DNA from: Psychrobacter fozii
GTDB lineage: Bacteria > Pseudomonadota > Gammaproteobacteria > Pseudomonadales > Moraxellaceae
Assembly: GCF_003217155.1 (NCBI RefSeq)
Contig: NZ_QJSU01000002.1
Location: 186,001-250,000, forward strand
Direction of reading: 5' to 3'
Length of the DNA: 64,000 nt
Position 1 is the stretch's first letter. Every line of letters begins with the position of its first letter. Made by a program: the position numbers and the translations under genes. Shown in pieces: positions 9,006 through 18,795 of this stretch. The notes beneath the pieces were generated by a model. The model did not search any database. It saw nothing but the letters and a program-made list of their open reading frames with translations, and was not told where the DNA came from.

Positions 9006-10022
9006 TCAGTACATATGCTCATGATCCGTCTTACCCTTAAAGGTATAATACGCAAAAGCGGTGTAACTCAGAATAATGGGTAGCATAATACCAGCACCAA
9101 CGAGCATAAAGGACAGTGACGTATCTGCTGCGGCTGCTTCATAAATCGTCATTTGATACGGTACGATATAAGGGAACATGGCAGAACAAACACCGATATA
9201 ACCCATCAAAAATAGCGCGACAGTCAATAAGAATGGACGATATTCACGTTCAGTGTTCAAGTCTTTACGCATAATAAAGAATAACACCATGACGATAATA
9301 GGCATGGGAGCCAGATATAATAAATCTGGGAAATGAAACCATCCGTCGAGTGCATTGATATCTGAAAAATACATAAATACTGTCACGACAATCATGGCGA
9401 CGACTAAAGCAGATAGCATCCAGCCAGAAACTCTGCGTGCCCAAACTTGTAGTTTGTGTTCTGTCTTGATAATAAGCCAGGTAGAGCCAAGTAGGGCATA
9501 ACCGATAATCATCGCAAAACCGCAGACGATAGAGAAAGGTGTTAGCCAGTCAAACGGCCCACCGGTATACAAGCGATTACTTGCTTCGAGCCCTTGTACC
9601 AATGCCCCAAGCATAATCCCTTGAGAAAAAGTAGCAAGTACTGAACCGACAAAAAAGCAAGTATCCCAGACATGGCGACGTGTCGATGATTTAAATCGAA
9701 ACTCAAATGCTATGCCGCGCAAGATAAGACCAAATAACATCGCTGTCACAGGTAAATAAAGACCCGTCATAATGATGCCGTAGGCGACTGGGAAAGCGGC
9801 AAACAAGCCACCACCGCCCAATACCAACCATGTCTCATTACCATCCCAAAACGGTGCGATAGAGTTCATGATGCGGCTACGATTTTTATCGGAGCCTGCA
9901 AATGGAAATAAAATACCGCAGCCTAAATCGAAACCGTCCAGTAAAACATAGACGAAGACTGCGAGAGCGATAAGTCCGCCCCAAATCAAAGGTAAGTCTA
10001 ATACATCACCGTAGTTAAACAT
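9006..10022 (-). CDS. cydB: Cytochrome bd-type ubiquinol oxidase subunit II
   Basis: A 338-residue polytopic membrane protein, the partner of the haem-bearing CydA in the quinol oxidase that reduces oxygen to water. The N-terminus (LPLIWGGLIALAVFVYVLLDGFDLG) with the acidic GFDLG motif and the later WDGNETWLV block (about 58-66) are hallmarks of CydB. About eight hydrophobic helices follow. The length fits the CioB group of cyanide-insensitive oxidases (about 335) more than E. coli CydB (379). Its ATG overlaps the cydA stop by one base (TAATG) and a strong GGAGGG lies inside the end of cydA, so the two are translationally coupled. Confidence 0.93.
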   Translation of the reverse strand: MFNYGDVLDLPLIWGGLIALAVFVYVLLDGFDLGCGILFPFAGSDKNRSRIMNSIAPFWDGNETWLVLGGGGLFAAFPVAYGIIMTGLYLPVTAMLFGLILRGIAFEFRFKSSTRRHVWDTCFFVGSVLATFSQGIMLGALVQGLEASNRLYTGGPFDWLTPFSIVCGFAMIIGYALLGSTWLIIKTEHKLQVWARRVSGWMLSALVVAMIVVTVFMYFSDINALDGWFHFPDLLYLAPMPIIVMVLFFIMRKDLNTEREYRPFLLTVALFLMGYIGVCSAMFPYIVPYQMTIYEAAAADTSLSFMLVGAGIMLPIILSYTAFAYYTFKGKTDHEHMY

Positions 10023-11518
10023 TAGCGTAACCCTCCTTCATCGATGTCATCTGCAGGTTCATCAAGGTCTGTTCTCATTCTGTCGCCAGCACTGGTATCG
10101 CCAGTCAACGTGCGACCTTGACCTTCTGTGACAGAATGCTCATAGAAGTTATCTTCAGAAGGGTCTGAATAGGGTTTTGGCCCTTGAGCAATTAAGCGTA
10201 GGATATAGAAACTGCCTGCGCCAAAGACAAAGATATACAGCACAATGAAACCAATCAATGTGGTCGCGACTTGCTGTGCAGCGACTGGTGACATACTCTC
10301 AGCTGTACGAATCACGCCATACACGGTCCATGGTTGGCGACCCGTTTCAGTCACAAACCAACCAGACAATAATGCAATAAAACCAAGCGGTGTCATCATC
10401 ATCCACGCACGGTGGAACCAAACACTTTCGGGATTGAATTGCTGTTTTTTGAAGTATTTGTATATGCTGAATAAACCGACCAGCACCATCAACATACCAA
10501 TAGCGACCATGATACGGAACGCCCAAAACACAATCATAACGTGCGGTTGGTCTTCAGGTGCCCAGTTTTTGAGACCTTTGATTTCACCATCTAATGAATG
10601 TGTCAAAATCAAACCAGAGACATATGGAATCTTAACTTCATATTTATTGGTTTGGTTTTCTTGGTCGGGAATCGCAAATAAGCGTAAGGCTGCACCGCGC
10701 TCATCTTCCCAGATACCTTCCATCGCAGCGACTTTGGCTGGTTGATGCTCCAAGGTATTTAGACCATGCTCATCACCAATCAACACCTGAGCTGGCGCTA
10801 CAAATATGGCCATAATCATCGCCATACCTAGCATGACACGACCGTGTTTGCGGTGCTCAGTATGTTTTTTGGATTGTAAATAATAAGCACCGATACCACC
10901 AATGACGAATGCAGTGGTCAAAAATGCTGCTGTCATCATATGAGCATAACGGTAAGGGAAAGATGGATTGAAGATAATCTCAAGCCAGTTGGTTGGGTAT
11001 AGCAAGCCATCTGCGCCCACCATAAAGCCCTGCGGCGTTTGCATAAAGCTGTTGGCGGCTAAAATCCAAAAACCTGAAATCAGCGTACCAATGGCGACGA
11101 TAGCGGTTGCAGCAAAATGCATGCGTTTGCTCACACGTCCCCAACCGAACAGCATAATCCCTAAGAAAGAAGCCTCTAAGAAGAATGCAGTCAGTACTTC
11201 ATAGGCGAGTAGTGGGCCTAAGACGTTACCGGCTTTGTCAGAGAATACCGCCCAGTTGGTGCCGAACTGGTAGGACATTACCACACCGGATACGACACCC
11301 ATACCGAAGACGACAGCGAATATCTTAATCCAATGCTTATAAACTTCGGCATAGATAGGATCGCCCGTTCGAAGCCAACGGAATTCAAGCACCGTCAACC
11401 AACTGGCTAGTCCAATAGAAAAAGCAGGAAATACAATATGAAATGAAATAACAAAAGCGAATTGAATACGCGCGAGTAACAACGCGTCCATTTGGTCGAT
11501 CATAAATGCAGCGAACAT
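10022..11518 (-). CDS. cydA: Cytochrome bd-type ubiquinol oxidase subunit I
   Basis: A 498-residue subunit that binds the haems and oxidises quinol. Conserved landmarks: RIQFAFVISFHIVFPAFSIG near the N-terminus with a haem-ligand His, RYAHMMTAAF (about 191) with a second His, and GWFVTETGRQPWTVYG (about 388), the quinol/haem region. The periplasmic Q-loop after residue 250 is short, as in CioA-type enzymes, rather than the long loop of E. coli CydA. The tail after residue 465 is hydrophilic and acidic. The start at 11518 has AAGGTAA upstream. First gene of a cydA-cydB-DUF2474 set. Such oxidases are often low-oxygen or stress induced, but I found no clear FNR/ANR box upstream. Confidence 0.94.
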   Translation of the reverse strand: MFAAFMIDQMDALLLARIQFAFVISFHIVFPAFSIGLASWLTVLEFRWLRTGDPIYAEVYKHWIKIFAVVFGMGVVSGVVMSYQFGTNWAVFSDKAGNVLGPLLAYEVLTAFFLEASFLGIMLFGWGRVSKRMHFAATAIVAIGTLISGFWILAANSFMQTPQGFMVGADGLLYPTNWLEIIFNPSFPYRYAHMMTAAFLTTAFVIGGIGAYYLQSKKHTEHRKHGRVMLGMAMIMAIFVAPAQVLIGDEHGLNTLEHQPAKVAAMEGIWEDERGAALRLFAIPDQENQTNKYEVKIPYVSGLILTHSLDGEIKGLKNWAPEDQPHVMIVFWAFRIMVAIGMLMVLVGLFSIYKYFKKQQFNPESVWFHRAWMMMTPLGFIALLSGWFVTETGRQPWTVYGVIRTAESMSPVAAQQVATTLIGFIVLYIFVFGAGSFYILRLIAQGPKPYSDPSEDNFYEHSVTEGQGRTLTGDTSAGDRMRTDLDEPADDIDEGGLR

Positions 11519-11945
11519 AAGCGCTTACCTTTATTTGTTAGCCAAGTAGCGCAAGCTTCCATGATACGCTCAAGTAACTGCCCGCAACCTTTTATACGAG
11601 TATCGCGGTCAATAATCAGGTTTTCTTTAGCTGTGAATATTAGCGAGTTAAACCGTTTTATTTATGCTATGACTAAAGCGATTCAACTGAATAAATAATT
11701 TATATCCATACAAATTAAGAAATAGTCGTTCATTCAATTACTGTTACTGATGCTTCATTATGCGCCTGCAGCTTTATCGCTACAAGTAAGGCCATGTAAC
11801 GCATACTTACTAGTAAATATAAATTAGTAAGAATAAGTTAATGCTATATTCCTTATACAATATTATATATTGTAATAAAGTATAAAGAAGGTGTTTTATC
11901 GTACTTAGCAGTGTTCAATATCGTCAATGTTCAACAGACCCTAAA
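11519..11945. other. Upstream region of cydA with a 7-5-7 inverted repeat
   Basis: 427 bases, very AT-rich on its right half, between the stop of the lipoprotein hydrolase and cydA. At 11856-11874 TACAATA and TATTGTA form an inverted repeat spaced by five bases, a possible operator. It is 340 bases from the cydA start, so it may equally be a remnant of the upstream gene's terminator. No TTGATNNNNATCAA-type site was seen. Confidence 0.35.
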
Positions 11946-14423
11946 CTATTGATTGAGCTGCTGATGCAGTATACGCCTTAATGTCAAAATAGTTTGAGGG
12001 TTTTCTTGAATGCTGTGACCACCATTAATAACGGTTTCGGAAGCTGCACCGTCCAGATGGGCACTGGTATAAGGTACGATACCATCAGATAGGCGTTCAG
12101 TTAATGCCTGACTGATATTTTCATCGATGGTAACGGCCGCTACAAGCGATTCATCTGTCAGTTTAGCGCTATCAGAATCAGCGTTTTCACTTGCACTGAT
12201 AGCCTCACCTCTTGCGTCTTCTTCTATCGCTTGTGACAAGTCGATTCTCGCACCGCCCGGCTGCATTTCTGCCAGTCCTTTGGTGATGTCAGCATCGTTA
12301 TTGGCAATAATTGAGTGATAAGTAATGCGGTCATTGATGGCGAGATCTTTGGTGAGCTGTATAAAGGAGGATTTATTGCTGAGCTGGCTAGCACCGTTTT
12401 GTAGATATAGCGCGCCTAATGGGTTGTCTGCCAAATCGCCTTTCGTTGCAATCGTTGCTAAATTTTCAGTGACGGTTTTCACTAAACCGACAGGTAAGTA
12501 GACAACACGGCGTAGGGCACGCGTGAACCAGCGGTCTGCATAATCAGTACCACGAAACGGCGCAGACAAAAAGACAGCAGTATCTACTTGTGGTAATGTC
12601 TGTAGCTTAAAACGTTCTTGTAATTGTGCCTCACCAAAAGAGGCTTTGAGTGCGTCGCGGACTTTACGTTTTTCACTATTAGAGAGTATGTTTTGATCAT
12701 CGAGATTGTCTAAGTCATCGACTAAGTTTTCATCAGACAGCATCATGCGAGCGATCACAGCACCCATACTATGACTGATAATCACGCTATTTTTGCTCGC
12801 GAGATTTTGTCCTGTCGGATCCGTCTGCTGATAAGTGCTGTCAATCAGACGTTGTATTTGGTAACGGTTTTCTAAAATGGGTAAGTTGGTTGGGTAAAAT
12901 ATTTGCCAAACCTGATAGTTGTCACGTAACTTATCATCATTGAGAATATCGTTGGTCAAGTTCACCCACGTTGCAGGGCTAGAGGCCAAGCCATGCAGCA
13001 TAATCAGCACGCGCTTATTGGGGTCATAAGGCTCGAGCATAAACAGTTTGGGCAGTCTTTCTTCTGGTTGGCGAGTGATTAAATTTAGATAGCCGACGCC
13101 ATCTAGTTGGTTCTCTGATAGCCACAAGCCATAACCGGCAGAGAAGTTGGCTGCCAGTGGATAGTCATTATTGAGGATGTTAACACTTTCGCTTTGATAC
13201 GGATTATACAGATGGATATCGAGTTTACGACTGTCTAGTACTTCTAGCACGCTATCGCCACTGGGTTCAATCAGCCCCGTTAAAAGTAAATGGCCTGTGG
13301 GATAAATTCGCGAACTTGGTTTACTATCGTCAATATTGTCTTTTTTATCATCCGATTGACCTGACAGTGAGGATACCAATAATTGGCGAATCGTGGTGGT
13401 GTAGCGGTCATCCAAGGATGCAACCAAGCTAATACCCAAGCCTGGACGTTTACTGATTGAGTTGAGCCCAGAGAGACGTAAATCATAAGTGGAGACCAAG
13501 TCTGCCAGAGCGGAGGTTTGCTTATGTGCATTTTGCAGATAGCTGTTTTCATTGGGCAAATAGACACCGAGGTCATAGCCATCGACTTGTATCTTCATGA
13601 CTTTGACTTGGTCGGTAGTCTTGCCTTCTAGAGGTGCACGATTGGCAATAGCCGCCTGCGCGCTGTTATCACGCTCAGTGGAGGCTATTGGTAAATGTTC
13701 TATCTGTGGGTCGCCCATCAGTTTATCTGAACCATCTACTGCCTTGTAGAGCTGAGTGATGACATCGTTGCTCGCTGCATTATAAATATCTTGGGTCTGA
13801 ATATCGGTATCGTTTGGAATGCGGTTTGGTGTACTAGAATGGCTACTACCCTGAGCGCTACCTTCAAAGTCATGTGCTAAGCTGTCATAAAATAGATAGG
13901 TATAACTGTATTTTATCGCATTAAACAATCGCTCTTGGTAGCCAGTTAGGCAACGACTGGTACTTTCCTGTTGAGCATTGGCCTCGGTATCACTTAACGG
14001 TGCATTGGCATAATAAGGGTCGAGTGGTGGGCGAGAAAGCGCATTGAGGCAGTCTTGCGATTTTGCAAGCTGTCGAGCCTTTGCATAATGTAGTTCAGAA
14101 AAAATAGCCAGTGAGGAACGGTGGTGTTCATCTAAGATGCTATCGGTGAGCTGGGTCAAACATAAATCAAACTGCTGCATACAAGCTTGCTCATTGAGCC
14201 CTGCTGATAAGAGTGCTGATGCGGTATCACTACTGAGCTTGTTGTCCGTGACAATGTTGCCACGCTGTGCCGTAATGGTCTTTGCTGAAGTTTGTTTATT
14301 CACCGAGACCGTACTGCATGCAGGCAATAATGCCATCGCTGCTATCAAAGCGACTGAAGTGATCGGTATGCTTTTTTTATTGGCGTGCGTTACCATATTT
14401 TTTATAGGGTTAACGAAAGTCAT
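11946..14423 (-). CDS. Large lipoprotein with C-terminal alpha/beta-hydrolase (lipase-like) domain
   Basis: An 825-residue protein with a lipoprotein signal: a hydrophobic stretch ending LLPACS, so Cys36 would be lipidated after cleavage. Residues about 50-430 are a hydrophilic region I do not recognise. The C-terminal half is an alpha/beta hydrolase: MLHGLASSPATW (oxyanion-hole HG motif, about 465), a nucleophile elbow SHSMGA with Ser552, and a late GGHSIQ motif that can supply the catalytic His. The substrate is unknown: a lipid ester, peptide or glycan ester is possible. It is not obviously co-transcribed with cydA (427-base gap). The start has only a weak ribosome site, and an in-frame ATG at 14396 would give a more usual, shorter signal. 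Confidence 0.75.
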   Translation of the reverse strand: MTFVNPIKNMVTHANKKSIPITSVALIAAMALLPACSTVSVNKQTSAKTITAQRGNIVTDNKLSSDTASALLSAGLNEQACMQQFDLCLTQLTDSILDEHHRSSLAIFSELHYAKARQLAKSQDCLNALSRPPLDPYYANAPLSDTEANAQQESTSRCLTGYQERLFNAIKYSYTYLFYDSLAHDFEGSAQGSSHSSTPNRIPNDTDIQTQDIYNAASNDVITQLYKAVDGSDKLMGDPQIEHLPIASTERDNSAQAAIANRAPLEGKTTDQVKVMKIQVDGYDLGVYLPNENSYLQNAHKQTSALADLVSTYDLRLSGLNSISKRPGLGISLVASLDDRYTTTIRQLLVSSLSGQSDDKKDNIDDSKPSSRIYPTGHLLLTGLIEPSGDSVLEVLDSRKLDIHLYNPYQSESVNILNNDYPLAANFSAGYGLWLSENQLDGVGYLNLITRQPEERLPKLFMLEPYDPNKRVLIMLHGLASSPATWVNLTNDILNDDKLRDNYQVWQIFYPTNLPILENRYQIQRLIDSTYQQTDPTGQNLASKNSVIISHSMGAVIARMMLSDENLVDDLDNLDDQNILSNSEKRKVRDALKASFGEAQLQERFKLQTLPQVDTAVFLSAPFRGTDYADRWFTRALRRVVYLPVGLVKTVTENLATIATKGDLADNPLGALYLQNGASQLSNKSSFIQLTKDLAINDRITYHSIIANNDADITKGLAEMQPGGARIDLSQAIEEDARGEAISASENADSDSAKLTDESLVAAVTIDENISQALTERLSDGIVPYTSAHLDGAASETVINGGHSIQENPQTILTLRRILHQQLNQ

Positions 14424-14692
14424 AGTTCAGTCCAGTTAGTCATCAAGGTATGAGTCAGTAAGCGGTGTACAAGAGAGAGTGTAGCGTAACTTTTGCGATT
14501 AAGCTTTTTTATTTCATGCTTTGTCACTAGGGCTTTGTTATTGAGTAATATCAAAGGAATAAAGATATCTTTTATTGATGCTAACGTTGCCACTGATGAA
14601 TTATATTTACATCTTATTAATCGAATATATGACTCTTGTCAGTAAGATAAGAAACCAACTAACTAACATAATCAGTTTATTTGCAGACACAA

Positions 14693-14744
14693 AAAAGCGT
14701 CTTCATTTTATATTGAAATAATATCGATATAAAATGAAGACGCT
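14693..14744 (-). terminator. Terminator of the TPR-like gene
   Basis: An 18-bp perfect stem (14696-14713 with 14727-14744) with a 13-base loop. On the minus strand it is followed by a T-run (AAAAAA at 14690-14695 on the plus strand). It ends the gene at 14801-15898. The stem is long but AT-rich in its inner half. Confidence 0.8.
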
Positions 14745-14800
14745 GATTGCTTTGGGCTTAGATTATGTATCAATCATTTTGATGAATACATAAAGCAGCT

Positions 14801-15898
14801 TTAGGCCCCTGGTTTAACATTGATGTCAGGTGCTGGTATGTCCCAAATGTAGAACTTACCTTCTTCAACAATTTTTATCTGTTGACCAATCATAGCATTG
14901 TTGGGGTTTTCACTCTCAAGGCGACGTAGACGCTCTAATGCGCTATCACGACGGTCACTTAAGACGTCTGACTGTGCCAAGCTTTGCTCTGCTTCGGTGT
15001 AGCCTAGAGAGACGGCCTTATCTAAGTATTTTTGACCTTCTTTGAACCCGCCACCTTCTGATAGCATCATGCCATACAAAAAGTTAGCTTCACCGCTGTC
15101 AGGTTGCAGCTTGATAGCGCGATCCACATATTTGCCGCCGCGTATCGTATAGTCTGAACCCAAATCTAGGTTACGTCCCATGCCATTAAGCTTGGCTGCA
15201 CGAAGCAGCACATCATACGAGGCATTTGGTGACAGGGCATAAGGTTCAATCCACTCAGCCAATACTTTGATTTTTTCGCGAACATTATATCGTTGTGTAC
15301 GGTTAGGGAAGTTTGGTGGATAGTGGCGGGCATTAGGTGATGCTTCTTGGATAAAGTCATCAAGCAGACTCACATCTAATTTGTCAGAGTTAGCGGTTGT
15401 TTGTTGTGGAATCAATACGGTCTTTAAAAAGCTCACGTCTGACAACTGTACTTTCGGCGTTGGAATGTTTGCAAGTTGACCACTACGCAGGTCGATACCA
15501 GATGTCGTCATTGGACCTGGCTCATAGACATGAGTGCTACCTGTGTACACCGGCTTGGTTGGAGCAGGTGTGACAGTTTGTGGCTGCCCAGAGCTCATTG
15601 GAAAAAGACTTTGCGTAGGCGCGCTTTGTTGAGTAGCAGCGACAGGTGCATTAGTTTGTGGCGCTGGTTGAGTACTTGATTGAGCTGTACTGTCTGCTTT
15701 GGGTTGAGCAAGACGAATCACACGTTTACTAGAGTCTACAGCACTAGGGACGGATGTGGCTGCTGCATTGGTTTCAGCTGCATTGACAGGCGCTGATAGC
15801 AACATTGTGCATGCGGCTGCCAGTGCGGTCATCGTGACCAGTTTCGAAGACTTGGTAGACACACTGCTAGAGAGCATTGATTTTTTAGTGGTTTTCAT
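14801..15898 (-). CDS. Secreted TPR/SEL1-like repeat protein of unknown function
   Basis: 365 residues. The first 41 form a signal peptide ending at APVNA. Then follows a low-complexity Pro/Gln/Thr/Ala-rich linker (about 45-120). From about residue 195 helical repeats resemble tetratricopeptide units: RAIKLQPDSGEANFLYGMML and KYLDKAVSLGYTEAEQSLAQS. TPR proteins usually mediate protein contacts, so a periplasmic scaffold role is plausible, but no function can be assigned. The start at 15898 has AAGGTAA eight bases upstream. It stands as a single-gene unit closed by its own terminator. Confidence 0.7.
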   Translation of the reverse strand: MKTTKKSMLSSSVSTKSSKLVTMTALAAACTMLLSAPVNAAETNAAATSVPSAVDSSKRVIRLAQPKADSTAQSSTQPAPQTNAPVAATQQSAPTQSLFPMSSGQPQTVTPAPTKPVYTGSTHVYEPGPMTTSGIDLRSGQLANIPTPKVQLSDVSFLKTVLIPQQTTANSDKLDVSLLDDFIQEASPNARHYPPNFPNRTQRYNVREKIKVLAEWIEPYALSPNASYDVLLRAAKLNGMGRNLDLGSDYTIRGGKYVDRAIKLQPDSGEANFLYGMMLSEGGGFKEGQKYLDKAVSLGYTEAEQSLAQSDVLSDRRDSALERLRRLESENPNNAMIGQQIKIVEEGKFYIWDIPAPDINVKPGA

Positions 15899-16122
15899 AA
15901 AAATTGTTACCTTGTTTATTTAGTCGTTATTTAGCAATTAAATGGTCATATAGGTTGTGTCTTTGCTGCAAAATCGTACAAATTTCTCATACCGTAGCAA
16001 ATTAAGCTTTACGCTATCAGTAGTAGGATTGTTAATAATAAACGTTAAAAACTCGATAGTAGATGCGATAATCAAGCTTATAGTCTCTATTAATCTAGAG
16101 CTGGCAACTACATCGTTTACTA

Positions 16123-16767
16123 CTACAAATGATAAGCAGTGGCTTTCATACGGTTGGCCATCCAGCGCATCGTCTTGCGTACAGGCGGTGACAATGCAGC
16201 GCCGCCGCTGGCAAGTGCGAGCTCACGATGGTGTAACTCTTCGATATCCATTTGTGCCAGTATCTCTTTTGAGCGTTTATCATGCTCAGGCAGTTGCTGG
16301 ATATGATCTTGCAAGTGCTCACTGACTTGCGCTTCTGTCTCTGCGACGAACCCCAAGCTGAACTCATTAGAGATAGCACCAGCTACTGCCCCAAGACTAA
16401 AAGACATGCCGTACCATAGTGGCGTAAAGAGACTGGCGTGGCTACCAAGCTCACTTAGACGAGTCTCACACCAAACCAGATGGTCAACTTCCTCTTCGGC
16501 AGAGTGTTGCATGGCCTGCTTGACGCCGTGGTCTTTCGCCGCAAATGCTTGACCGTGATAAAGCCCTTGCGCGCATACTTCACCAGTATGATTGATACGC
16601 ATCAACCCTGCGACATGCCGTGCTTCAGTGATGGTCAGCTCAGGAATTTCATCGTTGCTGACTGGTAATGGACGCGTACTAGGGTTTGAGTGCGGTACGA
16701 CAGCTCGTAATGCCTTATCGACGCCGAGTAAGAACTGGTCAATTTTGGATAAGGGACGTAGGGCCAT
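16123..16767 (-). CDS. coq7: 3-demethoxyubiquinol 3-hydroxylase Coq7
   Basis: A 214-residue di-iron hydroxylase that adds the last ring hydroxyl in ubiquinone synthesis (the step UbiF does in E. coli). Two repeats of the carboxylate-bridged di-iron motif are visible: E in NHTGEVCAQGLYHGQ and EEEVDHL (first half), then the Glu in AETEAQVSEHL and EELHHREL (second half). The length and N-terminal LSKIDQFLLGVDKALRAV fit the bacterial Coq7 family. AGGAGTG lies six bases before the ATG. Transcribed alone or with the MFS gene 239 bases upstream. Its product supplies the quinol used by the nearby bd oxidase. Confidence 0.92.
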   Translation of the reverse strand: MALRPLSKIDQFLLGVDKALRAVVPHSNPSTRPLPVSNDEIPELTITEARHVAGLMRINHTGEVCAQGLYHGQAFAAKDHGVKQAMQHSAEEEVDHLVWCETRLSELGSHASLFTPLWYGMSFSLGAVAGAISNEFSLGFVAETEAQVSEHLQDHIQQLPEHDKRSKEILAQMDIEELHHRELALASGGAALSPPVRKTMRWMANRMKATAYHL

Positions 16768-17006
16768 AATTCACTCCTAATGGCTGTATGTACTATCAAA
16801 AGGTACTGTTATTAAAAGATTCTGTTGTTAAAGTGCTATTGTTAAGAAGTACTATCAAAAAATAAGGTTGTCTGTTTTTCTGAGACAATTATAGTCTCAG
16901 CTTCACAAGCATTACTATAGCAAACAATCTAAATTATCAGCACGAATATTATCGGCTCAAAAACATACTGATTACTATAGTAATACTCAATTCAGCTTTA
17001 GCATAT

Positions 17007-18338
17007 TTATGGAACGACTTCATCATGCGTTTGAATCACAGCGCTTTTGATATGTTTATTGAGCTTGACGTATAAAAACGCGCCAAATGCAATATTGAGC
17101 AGTCCTGTTGCCAAAAACAGTTGAGGCATGCTCAACGCCAACGTATTTAAGATAACAATTGCGAAAATCGCTGAGGTAACCATAAATATCGCATTAAAGA
17201 TATTATTAGCACCAATGATACGCGCGCGATGGCTTTTGGGTGCATACGCCTGCATAGACGCATAAAGAGGCACAATATATAGACCGCCACTAAAGCCCAA
17301 AAAGAACAAGTCTGCAAATACTCGCCAGCTACCACTCATACCCACTAAATCACCGACACTGAGGAAAGTGTCATTACTCACGTTGATATTAAGACCTGAT
17401 AGTGAGAAATATAAATCGATCGCAAAAATACTTAATCCAGCAATACCAAAAGGTAATAAGCGCAAACTGACTTGGTTTTTGGTCAGTGATTTACACAGTA
17501 ATGAACCAATCGATACGCCAACTGAAAATAGCGTCAATAGGAAAATTACCACTGACTCATCACCATGCAAAATGACTTTGCTAAGCTCTGGCATTTGGGT
17601 CAAGAACGTCGCACCATAAAACCAAAACCAGCTGTTGCCAAGAATGACGCAAAATAGAAAAGGTAATGAATATAAGTAGCGAACCGTGGCCAAACTGGTG
17701 GTGAAAATATTCCAGTTGATTTTTAGACTGGGCTGCATCGCTGGCATGGTTGGAATGTAACGTGCTGCCAAATAGCCCAACACGGCTACGATGAGAACGG
17801 TCACACTAATCCAATATAGCGACTGCGACAGTTGTGTGAGGACGCCCGCGATAATCATACCCAGCAAAATAGCTAATGATGTGCCCATTTGAAACAAACC
17901 ATTGGCACCAACCAACTCGTCTTCTTTCATCGCTTGCGGCAAGTAGGCGTATTTAATCGGTCCAAAAAAAGTTGAATGGGTACCCATTAAAAACAATGCT
18001 ACAAATAATAGGGCATACCACTCAAACACGAAACCAACCGCAGCGATCGCCATGATTACAAGCTCAAGCAGTTTGATCAATTGCGTTAGCTTGGACTTTT
18101 CGTATTTATCCGCAATTTGCCCTGCCAGCGCTGAAAACAAAAAATAGGGCAAGATAAATAACATCGCGGCTAAGTTATTTAAAATACTGACTTCCATTCC
18201 CAACTGACTTGCAGCGGTGTAAGTCAGAACCAGTATGAGCGCTTGCTTAAAAACATTGTCATTAAACGCGCCCAAAAACTGGGTAAAAAACATGGCACTA
18301 AACCGGCGGTGCTTAAATAACTGAAACTGATTTGCCAT
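17007..18338 (-). CDS. MFS transporter of the LplT (lysophospholipid) group
   Basis: 443 residues with about twelve hydrophobic helices. The N-terminus (RRFSAMFFTQFLGAFNDNVFKQAL) is the hallmark of the LplT/Aas-associated transporters that flip lysophospholipids across the inner membrane for re-acylation. The loop GQIADKYEKSKL is the usual MFS A-motif region. In several relatives the transporter is fused to an acyltransferase and acyl-ACP synthetase. Here only the transporter part is present and no partner enzyme is adjacent, so the substrate is inferred. AGGAA precedes the ATG. Divergent from tamA across 457 bases. Confidence 0.82.
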   Translation of the reverse strand: MANQFQLFKHRRFSAMFFTQFLGAFNDNVFKQALILVLTYTAASQLGMEVSILNNLAAMLFILPYFLFSALAGQIADKYEKSKLTQLIKLLELVIMAIAAVGFVFEWYALLFVALFLMGTHSTFFGPIKYAYLPQAMKEDELVGANGLFQMGTSLAILLGMIIAGVLTQLSQSLYWISVTVLIVAVLGYLAARYIPTMPAMQPSLKINWNIFTTSLATVRYLYSLPFLFCVILGNSWFWFYGATFLTQMPELSKVILHGDESVVIFLLTLFSVGVSIGSLLCKSLTKNQVSLRLLPFGIAGLSIFAIDLYFSLSGLNINVSNDTFLSVGDLVGMSGSWRVFADLFFLGFSGGLYIVPLYASMQAYAPKSHRARIIGANNIFNAIFMVTSAIFAIVILNTLALSMPQLFLATGLLNIAFGAFLYVKLNKHIKSAVIQTHDEVVP

Positions 18339-18795
18339 GAAAGTTCCTACAGATAGATCGCGGCTGATAGATTAAAAGGACATACGGAGTGCGGCTTTTA
18401 AGATAAAGGTAATTATTAATAGTATCAAAAACTTATCGAAATATAGCATAGGTTTTATCAATATTAGGACGTATAATAGCAAGGCTTTGGTATAAATACA
18501 TGCGCCCGACGCTATGATTTCATAATTATCTACGTTATGATTTGTGAATTTTACAGGGTTTTACTGTCATATATAAGTGATGGCAAGCCCCGCTATCAAT
18601 ACAGTCTACCTACCTATTGATACGATGACGGCACTCAGGACTAAAGTTTGCACTATAGGCCGTAGACTGTCATTATCAAGAGCAAAGGTAGTCAATCAGA
18701 ATCTCAGCCAACTGTTAATAAGTTTATTCACCGGTAAGACTTAGCGATTGCCCTCGTTAATGACATTGTGCCGCGTGAGGTGATAGGAAATAAAC
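18339..18795. other. Intergenic region between the MFS gene and tamA with nested inverted repeats
   Basis: 457 bases with no convincing gene. TATCAATA (18594-18601) and TATTGATA (18615-18622) form an 8-bp inverted repeat, and ACAGTCTAC (18601-18609) recurs inverted as GTAGACTGT (18662-18670). They could fold in the tamA leader RNA or be regulator sites. Both divergent promoters must lie here. Confidence 0.35.

Noticed and set aside
11492..11698. 68-codon frame opposite the start of cydA
   Set aside because: Overlaps the cydA start on the other strand, with no ribosome site and no recognisable motif.
11519..11700. FNR/ANR-type site upstream of cydA
   Set aside because: TCAATAATCA near 11612 looks similar at first, but the halves and spacing do not fit TTGATNNNNATCAA.
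16971..16984. 14-bp palindrome ATTACTATAGTAAT near the MFS gene stop
   Set aside because: AT-only, short, no T-run or promoter context; likely chance in AT-rich DNA.
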